The notes: a model not told the origin generated them from the letters alone. A DNA stretch of 64,000 nucleotides from Kappaphycus alvarezii (GCA_002205965.3 NADL03000107.1:186001-250000); one strand, 5' to 3'. Shown: positions 51,070-60,960, counted from the first letter of the stretch. Numbers and translations are program-made.

Positions 51070-52066
51070 CTAGTAGTTTATTTTGCCTCCATTAGCCTTA
51101 AGAACTTCGACGCACCTTTTGTGCATCGACTTAACTAGCTTCTGAAGCACAGTTTCCTCGATCTTGGCCCATTCTTGGTCAATTGCCACTTTTAAAGCAG
51201 AACTGAGTCAAACTGCCTTCCGTTACTGTAAACAGCTCGCGCCAAGATACCCCATAAGTTTTCGATTGGGTTTAGGTCCGGGGACCGTGCAGGCCAATCC
51301 ACTACAGTAACGTCCTTCTCAGAAAACCATGCCTTCGTATGGTGAGATACATGGATAGGGGCATTATCCTGCTGAAACACCCAATCAAATCCATGGTTGA
51401 TGGCCGCAAAATCTAATAAATTATTCTCCAATGTCGTACAGTAACTTGCAGACACCTGTCTTCCATTCAAATAAACAATTGGACACTTGTCAAAGTAAGA
51501 GAAGCAAGCCCAAATCATAACTGAACCACCGCCATTTTGGCGCTTGGCCAATAGCCTCTCATTCTTACGCATATCATGCCAGTAATGCTTTAAACCGCCT
51601 GGCCCATCCAAATTAAACTTTTTTTCATCTGAAAAGATTACTTTATTCCAATTATGTAGTCCTTTGCCAACCATCTCTGTAGCCCAATCAAGTCTTGCTT
51701 TTTTGTGGGCTGCGGTAAGCAGCGGAACCTGTTTAATCTTTTGTGCGTAAGAGTACTCGTTGCACGTAATATCTGCTGCACTCTCTTCTTGCCTATTGGC
51801 AAATCCAAAGCGATACAGAGCTGTCCCGCCGATTTCTCACCCTTGTGCGCCTCTCTTAGTAGATGCCTTCTTTTGGCGGGAGATATTTTTGGCGGTCGTC
51901 CGCTTCGTTTCCCTTTGCCATACTTCTCCGGGGCTTGGATAAATGCCCACACCACCTTTTTAGAGCGATTGATTTTCGATGCGATAGAATCAATGCTCTC
52001 CCCGGCACACCTCATTCTCATAATTTCTCCTTTTTCTTGCTCCGTGAGTGACTTTCCTCGAGGCAT
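51070..52066 (-). pseudogene. Tc1-like DD34E transposase with two frameshifts
   Basis: Cuts and pastes the element. ATG at 52066. N-terminal paired-like DNA-binding region: 'SLTEQEKGEIMRMRCAGESI', 'SIASKINRSKKVVWAFIQAP', 'KRSGRPPKISPAKRRHLLRE' (with a GRPP hook and second helix-turn-helix). A frameshift near 51.74 kb leads into 'VPLLTAAHKKARLDWATEM'. Catalytic core: 'NKVIFSDEKKFNLDGP' (Asp), 'WVFQQDNAPIHVSHHTK' (Asp), 'RSPDLNPIENLWG' (Glu), with exactly 34 residues between the second Asp and the Glu. A second frameshift near 51.2 kb precedes the C-terminus 'VAIDQEWAKIEETVLQKLVK' ending in a stop at 51070-51072. About 332 codons in all, normal for Tc1. Confidence 0.95.
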
Positions 52067-52195
52067 TGTGTTGATGGGTAGTCGCCGTTCTCTGCCGTGA
52101 AGATACTAGTTGCAGTCGGTATTGTTCATTTAAAGTGTATAGCAAAGTACTTTATTGGTTTTACAATGTCGCAAATTCTACTTTTGTAAACCGTT

Positions 52196-52220
52196 TTTAT
52201 AGTTTCTATATTTATTATCC
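52196..52220 (-). repeat. Right inner repeat of the Tc1/mariner element
   Basis: Inverted partner of 51001-51025; core at 52202-52217, 174 bp from the outer core at 52376-52391. Confidence 0.9.
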
Positions 52221-52375
52221 CTTTACAAACTGGAATAATGCATTTACGTCGCTCCGATACCATTTTGTTGTAAATCTTTCTTGCTGTTATTTCTCTGTCT
52301 GACTGAGAAGCCTTTCTAGAGTATTCTTTTAAGGCGGGGGCTGTAGCAAGTGTGCAGAACTCAGAAATCGGGGAC

Positions 52376-52400
52376 GTTTCTATATTTATTAGGCGTACTG
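52376..52400 (-). repeat. Right outer terminal repeat of the Tc1/mariner element
   Basis: Inverted partner of 50822-50846, followed directly by the TA target at 52401. Confidence 0.93.
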
Positions 52401-52402
52401 TA

Positions 52403-53539
52403 GAATTACAGTCTGTAATTCAATTGCAGAATTCTGGAATGAAGTCGTGAGGTAAATTGCTGAAATGTAACCAGTTAGTGAAGACCCGTGAGAAATGGTT
52501 GTGAGAAATAAAGATCGGACACTAGGAGTTTTCGCGCCAGTTCATGCGTAAACACGTTTTTCAAATTTCAGAAAATAATTTCAGAAATACTTTTCAGAAA
52601 TTTATCATACTACCTATTTCTGAAGACCTTTCTGAATTCTGTTTTTGCGTAAGCTCACTAGTAAATAAAAGTATCAATCGATATTTTTACTCATTACTCT
52701 TTTAAAGAGTAATGAGTAAAAATATATGTCCCTCTCTCAATCCGCCACCAGTATGAGATCTCAGAATTCAAAGATTTCTCTCAAATCCAATTGAGATGCA
52801 ATTCTCCGAGTTTTGCAAGTGGCACGATGAACTTTTACTCCGTGAAAACAAAGACGAATTTTTTGATTCCGTTTGTGAGGAAGAATCGTCACAATACAAA
52901 GCTTAGGGTTAACCTCACCGCAACTATCCGGGGCGCAACGAATAGTTGTTGATACTGGTTGGTTTCACACTCCCGCATCAGCCCGGGGTGTATTGCTCGG
53001 GCGATCATTTCGCCGCACAGTAAGTCAACTCGAGTTGCAACGCCCTCACTAACTGTTCTGGGACGTCGACGTCTTATCCCGGTTTTTTTGCACCCCAAGA
53101 CGAGTTTTGCTTCTCGGCAAACAGCCATTTCCCGCCAGGAATTGGTATCGCTGGCAAAGAAGCTGTATCAAACTTATCACCTTACTTGCACCCTGGTTCT
53201 TTTGCCTCGACATAACTGCGAGGTCTTCATATTTTCCAAGCAGTACCACGACAGCGCTTGAGTTGATCACGCATTTCCTGTACCTCCTGTAATGAGCTAC
53301 TTACCCGTCAATTATACTGCTTTAGATTCCATCTCCACGATTGTTTCCCCAGTCGTTTCTGTACTGTAGTAATGGTGGCTGCACCAATCGTCCCCATCGG
53401 CGTGATGCTGGGAAAAGCCGATACCGCCTTCAAAATGGTCGGTGGTTCCTCAATAATCTTTAACGCAATCCGCTCTCGTATTTTTGGAAAAGTCTTACGC
53501 GCCGTGGAATACCCGACGGTGACCTCCATTCAGTGAAGA
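52403..53539. other. AT-rich spacer and unassigned frames
   Basis: 52.4-52.87 kb is AT-rich with an inverted repeat at 52681-52725. 52.9-53.54 kb has competing open frames on both strands ('AAPIVPIGVMLGKADTAFKM' on plus at 53.37 kb; 'KIRERIALKIIEEPPTILKA' on minus over the same DNA). I cannot decide which, if either, was coding. Confidence 0.3.
52681..52725. repeat. Perfect 22-bp inverted repeat
   Basis: Arms 52681-52702 and 52704-52725 are perfectly complementary with one base between. AT-rich ('actcattactcttt' on the left arm). It lies 280 bp outside the Tc1/mariner element and does not belong to its ends. Confidence 0.95.
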
Positions 53540-53547
53540 TCTACCGC

Positions 53548-54148
53548 ATGAACCTACGTCGGCTCAAAGTCCTCATCGCAGAGACTCAACCTCCACCGTT
53601 TCGACCGCATTTCTTCAACCGGAAGACATAAAGCTTTCTGTGTTTACGTCACCGCATTTTACAGAGTCAGTCCTGAACGATTCAGATGTATCGGGATTGC
53701 CGGAAAACGCTTGGCTGTTTTGGAGTAAGGATGATGTGGATGAGATGCCCATTCCAAGCACAGGTGTTAAGCTGGATGGATCACATGTGGTGAAGAAAGC
53801 AGGAAATGCGCCACAATTATTGCAGAATGATAGCGTCTTGCAAGATCTGGCAATTTTAATGGCAAGACGGATTCGCAAGACGAGGCGGTTTTCAAGGTGG
53901 GAGTATGACCGGATCATTGATTTAGCGGTAGATCGGGATTCGGTCTGTTGGCGATTGCGAGGAATTTCGGAAAGGATGCGGAGGAGTTTCAGGTGCACTC
54001 CTTGAGGCTGCTAAAGAGGAGGGATCCGAGAAGCATCGTGGTGGCGGAGAGCGAAGGGCAGGATGGTGTAGAGATTAGTCAGGATGAAGACAACGAGTTT
54101 GGCCGAAGGAATTTGGAGCCCCAGGTAGAGCTAAGCTCGAGAGACTAG
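53548..54148 (+). other. Unassigned coding-like remnant
   Basis: A frame open from just after a stop at about 53.55 kb reads 'STSTVSTAFLQPEDIKLSVF', 'DVSGLPENAWLFWSKDDVDE', 'LQDLAILMARRIRKTRRFSR' and 'WEYDRIIDLAVDRDSV'. A frameshift near 53.95 kb leads to 'AIARNFGKDAEEFQVHSLRL' and 'EISQDEDNEFGRRNLEPQVE', ending at 54146. Roughly 200 codons with a single frameshift and no ATG at the start: probably a decayed gene, or a 5'-truncated one. The acidic C-terminal tail is notable. No family recognised. Confidence 0.45.
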
Positions 54149-54350
54149 TAGTAGATCGTCAGGCCAATGGACGTACTGTACAAATGGTCAATTTCTCTAC
54201 TTGGGATATTTGTCTGTTCATTCAATACGCACAGTACAGTACCGTTAGGGTTCAATTAGTACGTGGCGTGTACACGTGTTTGTCAGCGTAGTGCAGCAAC
54301 GCGTACAGTAGTATCCTATCAGCAACGTACCTAGTGTCTATTGGACAATT

Positions 54351-54366
54351 GTCCTCATATGAGGAC
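54351..54366. repeat. Palindrome gtcctcatatgaggac, copy 1
   Basis: Perfect 16-bp palindrome, overlapping another palindrome 'ggacaattgtcc' at 54343-54354. Repeated at 54761-54776 and, as its 12-bp centre, at 54785-54796. Confidence 0.95.
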
Positions 54367-54608
54367 TACTTTTAGCACTTTTTTTTTAATACAAATTTTT
54401 TTTACCTCAGCGCATTGCTTGCCTCTCCGCATTAGTCCATGAGTGTAGATGGCCGATCAAAACAAACTTTTCAAGATTGTTGACCTCGGTTACCTTGGTA
54501 AAGCTAGAGAAGTTTTCCCTCACCAGCTTCCGCTCTTCGCAAGAAGTTGTGAAAAGAGCTTCATTTTGGAGGGAAATATAGTTCGCATTATCGTGCGGGG
54601 TTTTCAGA

Positions 54609-54655
54609 AACGAGGGCGCATGTACAGTAATTCTTACTGTACATGCGCCCTCGTT
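54609..54655. repeat. Perfect 22-bp hairpin with 3-base loop
   Basis: Arms 54609-54630 and 54634-54655 are fully complementary, loop 'ttc'. The stem contains 'gagggcgcatgtacagtaa'. GC-rich arms within AT-rich surroundings. It lies between palindrome copies 1 and 2, inside a short open frame (54449-54664) that I do not consider a gene. Confidence 0.95.
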
Positions 54656-54760
54656 CCATTTTAATTCTTACTGTACTGTAACTCAACAAAAAAAAACCTT
54701 TTTTGCAGTAAAAATTTCGGGCTTGCAAAACATTTACCTTTCCAAAATGTAACGGAAACT

Positions 54761-54796
54761 GTCCTCATATGAGGACAAAGTGTGCCTCATATGAGG
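54761..54796. repeat. Palindrome pair (copies 2 and 3)
   Basis: Second perfect copy at 54761-54776 (18 bp with the flanking t and a) and a third 'cctcatatgagg' at 54785-54796, close behind. The pair lies about 35-70 bp before the 5' truncation point of the next non-LTR copy. Confidence 0.95.
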
Positions 54797-54847
54797 ACAG
54801 TGCTTGGACGGATAAACACTAGTTAGTACAGTATTTAGTACTCCTCT

Positions 54848-55708
54848 GTGGTCCACAGCGCGAAGTCTTTCTCCGTGAGTTCCGCTTCCAGGAGTGCTCC
54901 ACGGACGGGTTTGAACTTCTGGGGGCGCCGCTCGGCAACCGGAGTTCACAGACTCGTTCCTCCGCGCAAAATTGAAAGATGCCGCCGCACTCTCCCGCTG
55001 CTCGACAAGGTTGCCGACCCTCGCGCACGCTATCACATGCATCCCGTCTGCGCGTCGGCGTGTCTAGGAGACCATGTTTTCAAACTTGCTGACCCGACAC
55101 ACGCCCGTACCGCTGCAGAAACTTTTGACGACCTTCAACGGACGTACTTTACAGAGCTTCATGGTATCATGCTGTCGGACGAGGCATGGTCGCAGGCCAC
55201 ACTGCCCTTCCGACTTGGTGGCCTCGGCTTCTCACTCATCGAACCATTCCTCCACGGTGCCGGTGCCGCAAGTCTCATCGATGCAGCACCTGCCCGTGTC
55301 AAGTCCGAGGCACACATCGGACCACGCTCCACCGCCCTGACTGGCTCTCGATGTCGCCAAGACAAGTCTTTCTTCCTCAGCCAAGCTGCCGTTCCCATGC
55401 GCGAGTTTGTCCTCCGCATACCTGGCCGTCCCTACTCCGTTGACGTGGGTTCCTTCGACCCGCTTCCCCTCTCTGCAGGGCACACCCACGTGCAAACATA
55501 CCTAAAGGGTGTGCAGCAGGAGGCGCTGGCCAAGGCACACTGGAACGACGACGTCTGGGTTCGTTCCCCAAATCCAAACCATCATGCCGTCGCCGCAGTG
55601 AGGAACCGGAAACGCGGCCTTGCATTCCGCAAAGGCCCCGGCGCCGCATTCCCCCTCACCCATCCCACCACCGACACGAAGTGTCGGCAGTACACTGGAA
55701 GACCATAG
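54848..55708 (+). pseudogene. Non-LTR thumb region, 286-codon open frame
   Basis: 'RARYHMHPVCASACLGDHVF', 'RTAAETFDDLQRTYFTELHG', 'SQATLPFRLGGLGFSLIEPF', 'LHGAGAASLIDAAPAR', 'RQDKSFFLSQAAVPMREFVL', 'YLKGVQQEALAKAHWNDDVW' and 'RGLAFRKGPGAAFPLTHPTT'. The same series occurs in the 36.4 kb copy over 39.35-39.98 kb. No enzyme active site is in this part. The N-terminal 35 residues of the frame are out of register with relatives, so a frameshift lies near 54.97 kb. Confidence 0.82.
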
Positions 55709-56425
55709 TACGTCGCTACCTTGGACTGTCTGTCTACGATGACTCGCTCCTTCCGAACTGTGAGCATTGCAAACGAATCATGGAAAGGCTAGGGACCACG
55801 CAGTGGACCTGCGTCCTTCGGGTTTCGGTCGCAAACACCGGCATGACTCGGTACGCAACGTCATTGCCGGCCGTATCGCCCATGCAGCCGGTCTGGACTG
55901 CCAGTTTGAGGTCCCGCTCCTGATACCAGGCACCGAGCTAAGACCCCCTGACATCCTCGTCCAGCCACCGCCAGCTCCCGATGGCACTGCGAAGCGCCCC
56001 ATTGCCTACGACGTCACCGTCGTATCACCGTTCAAGGCCGACGTACGATCAAGGGCTACCCGTTGAAGTGGGAGGTGCTGCGTCAATTGCGCACCGCACA
56101 AGGTCACTGACCTGGAGCGAAAACTGTCGCGTCGACTCTCCCCGCCCTCCGAAAACCCCACACAAGCCCCCAATTTTCGAATTCCAACCGTTGGATTTCG
56201 CTTCCCGGGGTTCGCCTTCCCCCTCTTCTATCCGCTTCATAGACGATCTCCTCCCGCGCATCGCAATAAAATTGCATACGTACTTTACAGTATGTTTGAG
56301 TCATTACTGTAGAACGAGAATTTACCGACGCATTACACGATCTGGTCGTATCTGGCGAATGCTACCGTTTCCGGTACACATTTGCACGTGGCCGGACGTG
56401 GACCACCCGGTTAGCACTTAGCTAG
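55681..56425 (+). pseudogene. Non-LTR CCHC finger and P-x-D...D motif
   Basis: 'VRRYLGLSVYDDSLLPNCEH' then 'CKRIMERLG' gives the first Cys pair; after a one-base slip 'DHAVDLRPSGFGRKHRHDSV' has the His, but the last Cys has become Arg. 'GLDCQFEVPLLIPGTELRPP' and 'DILVQPPPAPDGTAKRPIAY' then 'DVTVVSPF' (55.9-56.03 kb) show both Asp of the nuclease-like motif intact, 19 residues apart. The end reads 'FEFQPLDFASRGSPSPSSIR' and 'FIDDLLPRIAIKLHTYFTVC'. Confidence 0.82.
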
Positions 56426-56487
56426 CAACGTAGTCGGTTCCTGCACTGGACCCCCGATATTAATACGGTACTGTAAAGTATTACTAT

Positions 56488-56872
56488 TGTTTTACAGTAC
56501 AACTGCACTAACGGTCGCAGCCAATCACGGGCCACGACTGATCTGACTTGGCAGATCCAGTGATACTATGTGCCCTAAATAGCCAAGTGGTATTACTGTA
56601 CAGTATTGTGCGCCCGGTAATACAGTACAGTGGCTATCGTCTTCTCTATCCATTATTCTATAGCTATCGAACGGCTATATAAGGCAGTCCTCACTGCCTT
56701 ATCGGGGCGTGGGGAGAGAGAGTTTTGGATATTCAGAGGAAATCAACCGTTCTAGTGACTCGCTCTACTAAAACAACCAAATACGGGACTGCATCTGCAT
56801 CCCGGGGGACGTTTGAACCAGTTCACTGTGCCTTCCTTTCCCGCCCCCCTCGCTGACAATACGCATACTACA
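56488..56872 (+). repeat. Copia-2 5' LTR
   Basis: 385 bp. Contains a TATA box 'ctatataaggcagtc' (56675-56689) followed by a small hairpin 'aaggcagt-cctc-actgcctt' at the likely transcription start. Shared with the 3' LTR: 'cacgactgatctgacttggc', 'tgccctaaatagccaagt', 'cggggcgtggg', 'gtgccttcctttcc'. Several 'tactgtacagta'-like motifs. Confidence 0.92.
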
Positions 56873-57830
56873 GTTATGGGCCCAGGGAAGGACTTCGAGA
56901 AAGGTTTTGGCATGATGAACCCTCCGGTATTCGAGCCGAATCAAGACCTCCTCGTGTGGAGGAAGTAGGTTGCGAGCTGGGTTGATTTGATTGCAACTGC
57001 TGCAGAAAAGGGAGAAGACAAGTTCTACAAAGCGGTTTTCCATATGCTTGGACGTCAGCTCTATTACAAAGGTCCTAGCCAAGCTCAGCAGAGTCTCGTC
57101 AGCGAAGCACAGGAGCAAGGCAAGATCGATTATAAGCAAGGTGATCAGGTCAAGGCTGTCCAAGAGATTGTAGACTTGATTGCAAAGATCCTCCCATCTC
57201 TGTTATACGCGCTCATTTACTCTTCCAATAAGGTCAGTCATGCAGAGGCAAGGACAATGAGGACTTGAATCGCTATGTTTCAAGGTTTCGTGGGTTCGCC
57301 ATCGAACACCTGAGGAAGCCAGTTCAACCAGTCAATATCAAATCGGAGAAGTACTGTCAATAACCCTGCACAATAACGCCTCTCTCTCAGAAGCTTCCCT
57401 TACCAACGCCAAGCTCTGACTTATTGGAATGGCGAGGAACGAAGCAAGGGAACGATAAGCGCTGAGAAAAAGCACATTGACATTGGATGAGGCAGAGGAT
57501 ATCCTTGAGTACCAGAAGCTTGCTGTTTCGATTGAAAGATCTTTCGGGAGTTCTAGTCATAATAAAAACTCTCGATAAATATAATTCACTGGTCGCTTCA
57601 TGGATATGTGTCGAGATGCTAAGCCCATCTTCGGCAATATCAGAAGCAGAGTGTTGCTCAGGATGTGGCCAAATCGATTGCTTCCACTGTTCGTCGTTGG
57701 ATTTAAGTCTTGATGATGCGGTTGAAGTACTCCGTTTTTTTGCTCAAACTTGCAATAGGACTATAAATCCGGTCACAAAGGCCCAAACTGAATCCACTGT
57801 TGACCATATAGTCAGAAGTTTTCTTCAATA
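56873..57830 (+). pseudogene. Copia-2 gag
   Basis: Probable start ATG at 56877, right after the LTR: 'MGPGKDFEKGFGMMNPPVFE' then 'PNQDLLVWRK', a stop, 'VASWVDLIATAAEKGEDKFY', 'KAVFHMLGRQLYYKGPSQAQ', 'EIVDLIAKILPSLLYALIYS'. After frame changes, 'CRGKDNEDLNRYVSRFRGFA' type sequence (57.24-57.3 kb) and 'LTLDEAEDILEYQKLA' (57.47-57.52 kb). The DNA just after the LTR would also have to serve as primer-binding site; I could not match it to a tRNA by eye. Confidence 0.75.
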
Positions 57831-57954
57831 GTCATGAGGCCGGTCACCAAGAGGCGAGGAACAGAACTCATCAAACATCCGCCCCTTTAACGGAAGGAAG
57901 CGGGACACGCACAGCGACGTCGGCAAATCCAATAGGGATGCGAAGAGGAAGAAA

Positions 57955-58790
57955 TCAATGATGGCTGGCACGACTCGTCGAGAAGCATGCATGGACTGCG
58001 GGAAGAAGGACCATGTTCGGGGAGATTTGAAGTTCCAGCGCCCTAGCTTTGCCACTTTGAAAATCTGCGAAACGAATAATCGCCGTGACGAAGTGTTCGC
58101 TGCGAACGAAGACCCAAAAAATGCGACCGGTATTTTTGTCCGGGCTCCAAGCATTCCAAGGGCAAAGGAGCCTGGTAAGCGAATCCCTACCAAGCCGATC
58201 TGATGCCATTGCATGAAACCCAAATCTTATATTATACAGGGATTGTCCAAATCGTTTGGCGGAATAAAGTCAGCAGTAGCGCTGTCTTTGGCGATGAGCA
58301 TCGAATTCAGTTGGATCCTCTGATTGTGAGCAATTCTTTTCCACGGCTATGGTGAGAATTGCAACGAGCGAAGCTCACGTTCGGTATATGAAGACTTCCT
58401 CTTGAAGACTTGAAAGGGGATAAAATCTTTATTCCCTTCTACGTCACGAAGGGCGATGGTCCTCTTTTACTCGGAAATTGTGTCTTGAGCAAGTCAGATG
58501 TGATCAATTCACGAACACATCGTGTTCTCATAATACCAACAGATTTTTTCGAGAGATTGGATAGCAAAATCGTTCTTCTAATCTACGTTACTGAGGGTAG
58601 AGAAACTCGAACACACCTTCATGTTGTCATGAGCCAAATATCCATATTCCACAGCTATCTTGCATCACAGCGGGCTTTGATCAGAACAAATGGAGATGGG
58701 GATAACCATATTAAACTTGCGCTTCATTGGAAAATCTGCGAAAAAGTTCACTTCAAGACTTCACCTGTACTCGAATTTGCCTCAAAATGA
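57955..58790 (+). pseudogene. Copia-2 zinc knuckle and protease-side region
   Basis: 'CMDCGKKDHVRGD' (57.99-58.03 kb) is a CX2CX4H knuckle whose last Cys is replaced. Further on 'DGPLLLGNCVLSKSDVINSR' (58.45-58.51 kb) is the block that follows the protease in this group. A protease D-S/T-G centre was not recognised; the region 58.2-58.4 kb has several stops. A 126-codon open frame spans 58410-58790. Confidence 0.6.
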
Positions 58791-59905
58791 ATGAAGGATC
58801 TCTGCAAACGGGGCGGAGTTCTTTCTCCACTCTAGCAAGCCCTCGAAGCTGTCATGGAAAAGTCCTCTAGCTGCAAAACGACTGGACGTCCGCTCAATGT
58901 GGACAAGATATCCTTGAAAAGGCCACTTCGAACATTTAACGAGGACGTGCAAATCGATTTCATGTACGTGGTTGAATTGAAGAAGTACCCAATACTCCAT
59001 ATGAAAGACTGGCTTCACGCTTCTGCAATGCGGTTGTTGTGTCGACCAGAGATATGGAAGAAGCTGGAAGAATCTTTGAAACTCACTGGATCGCAGTGAA
59101 TGGAGCCCTGAATCAATATCGTTTGATCAGGAATTCGACAATGATGATTTTTGCAAACGTCAAAAACATGGCATCAAACCGAAGCCTCGTCCTGCGAGGA
59201 GACATAGCAAAATCGGTTCAGTAGAAAGTGCAAACTTCACCTACGTCAGATGTCACTGCGTATTCTCAAGGATGCAATGCACGAACGAAACACACGTGGT
59301 ACTTCGTTCACGGTTCAGAAATCGTCTCAAGAGCCGTACTTGCAACGAATCTTCTTCGTGGAAATAATCGTGTCAGTGCCTTTGAACTTGCAAGAGGATA
59401 CATACCATCTATTCTTGGTCTGCCACAGATGCCAGTGGACTCCGAGTTAATTGACGCACATTATGAGCAAGTTGCACGCGCCCGCTCTCAAAGATGTTGG
59501 AATCTCGATCGCCTAACACTGTTCCGTCAAATATTTTGACGAAGGAACTCCAGTGTACTTCTTTGAGAAGCAAACAAAACATGGTGTTTGGAATTTGGGT
59601 TACGTCCAAAACGCAAAGAAATTTCGTCGAGCTCACACGGAGCAAATACGGAACCGGAAACGGCTGAAAGTCGCATACGAGGACATACGGCTATACCCTA
59701 TTCATCCCTTTTGCAAGAGTTGGACAGTATCGAGGATTCAGAACAAGGACAGGGCAATCAGATCCCGTTGGATGAAGAAGGTGCATCTGTTGCTGCACCT
59801 ATCCTGTCTGCTTCTATACCAAGACAATACCAAGACTGAACAATCTCGAAGCCAAGCGGTCAATGACGAAATCGTTCTTCATTTTCTCGAGTCGTATCGA
59901 TGACA
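58730..59905 (+). pseudogene. Copia-2 integrase
   Basis: 'KSSSCKTTGRPLNVDKISLK' has part of the Cys-containing zinc region. 'FNEDVQIDFMYVVELKKYPI' then 'LHMKDWLHASA' (58.94-59.03 kb) is the start of the DDE core with the first Asp. The next frame gives 'STRDMEEAGRIFETHWIAVN' (59.04-59.1 kb). Later frames: 'VLATNLLRGNNRVSAFELAR' then 'GYIPSILGLPQMPVDSELID' (59.34-59.46 kb) and 'TPVYFFEKQTKHGVWN' (59.55-59.59 kb), C-terminal blocks of this copia group. The second Asp and the Glu cannot be placed with confidence. Confidence 0.65.
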
Positions 59906-60149
59906 TCCAGAAAAATCGGATAATCGTTCCGCAGTCGTCTTCGTTCCTTGTGACTAAGAAAGCCAATTGGCTACGTTCAAGGATGTCGAATTTGACATAA
60001 CTCAGAATACTCCAACCAGTGAACGGCACGGGCAAAGATGTTGGAACGAGCTCTCGGATGTAAGAAGTTCCACAAGAGTTGAAATCACAGAAGCAAACCA
60101 TACTTCGGCAAATTAGAAATGCAATTGGTATGAGCCTGTGACGGAAAGT

Positions 60150-60960
60150 AAGATCGTTTCAATGGCGCCAAGGTGGCTTATTGACGAATCCATCCAGAAG
60201 TAAAAGTCTAATTACGAAGAAAAAACGCGTACAAGGAAGTCAATATTAGAAGCCTACCAAGAGATGCAAATCTATATCCTCGCATTGTTTCTTCCAAGTC
60301 AAAATTGATGGAAATCAGACAAATTGAAATTGAAGTGCAGATTGGTTCCACACGGAACAGGGATAAGGAGAAGAATTTCATCCGTAAGGACTCAGCAAAG
60401 GCTCAGTTTCCTGTTATACGGGCCTTCTTTCTGCTGCAGCGATACTTCGATTTTCCTTGGCACGATAGACATCTCTGGCGCATTCCTCCAATCCGGACCG
60501 TTGAATCGAAACGAATATGTCCTGCCGAAATGGACAAAGAAAGCTTCTTCGTGTGGAAGCTGCTCGTCCATACCTACGGTCTTGTGGAATCAGGCCGCTG
60601 TGGCAACTACCAGTTAAGAATGGATGTTCAGCAGTGTACTTGAATGCGTTCCTGGAATGCCGCAACTATTCTTGAAACGGGATCCATCTGGAAATTGCTT
60701 CTCATTGTCGCCAAAGTTGTGCATGATTTCCTACTTGCCGTCACGACAACAGATTCAAGATTTCCATGATGTGATTTCAACCGATTCAAAGTCAGCAGAT
60801 TCGTTTCCCAGTCGAACTGGTCTTCAATAGACTCATATTCTTCAAGAAACCGATCTCAATCACCGTTCGATGAAGGAATACATGGACACTATTGAAAAAA
60901 TCCCATTAGACCGTATGAGGAGGAAAGACCAAGAAGCTAAATGCTCACCGGATGAATTAA
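60150..60960 (+). pseudogene. Copia-2 reverse transcriptase
   Basis: 'KCRLVPHG' and 'NRDKEKNFIRKDSAKAQFPV' (60.33-60.42 kb) then, after a frameshift, 'FLGTIDISGAFLQSGPLNRN' (60.46-60.51 kb). The latter is the catalytic-Asp block (usual DVxxAFL..L) with Asp kept in 'IDISGA'. The next blocks are 'FLKRDPSGNCFSLSP' and, in another frame, 'SMKEYMDTIEKIPLDRMRRK' (60.87-60.93 kb), near the start of the connection. The YVDD centre was not found. Confidence 0.75.

Larger units (their letters stand above)
50822..52400 (-). mobile_element. Tc1/mariner DNA transposon, both ends and TA target duplication
   Basis: Complete 1579-bp element. Left end 'cagtgcgcctaataaatata' (50822), right end the reverse complement of 'cagtacgcctaataaatata' (ending 52400). 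It is flanked by TA at 50820-50821 and 52401-52402, the universal target of this superfamily. Inner copies of the terminal core lie about 173 bp inside each end. The transposase is on the minus strand. Confidence 0.95.
54830..56425 (+). mobile_element. 5'-truncated non-LTR retrotransposon copy (subfamily 1)
   Basis: Begins inside the RT thumb region ('CSTDGFELLGAPLGNRS', 54.9 kb) and runs to the 3' end near 56.42 kb. A 286-codon open frame covers 54848-55708. Well preserved for this window. It ends about 60 bp before the 5' LTR of copia-2. Confidence 0.85.

Noticed and set aside
52889-53529. Minus-strand helix-turn-helix-like frame ('KIRERIALKIIEEPPTILKA')
   Set aside because: Resemblance to a transposase DNA-binding domain is faint, and the plus strand is equally readable, so no call was made beyond noting it.
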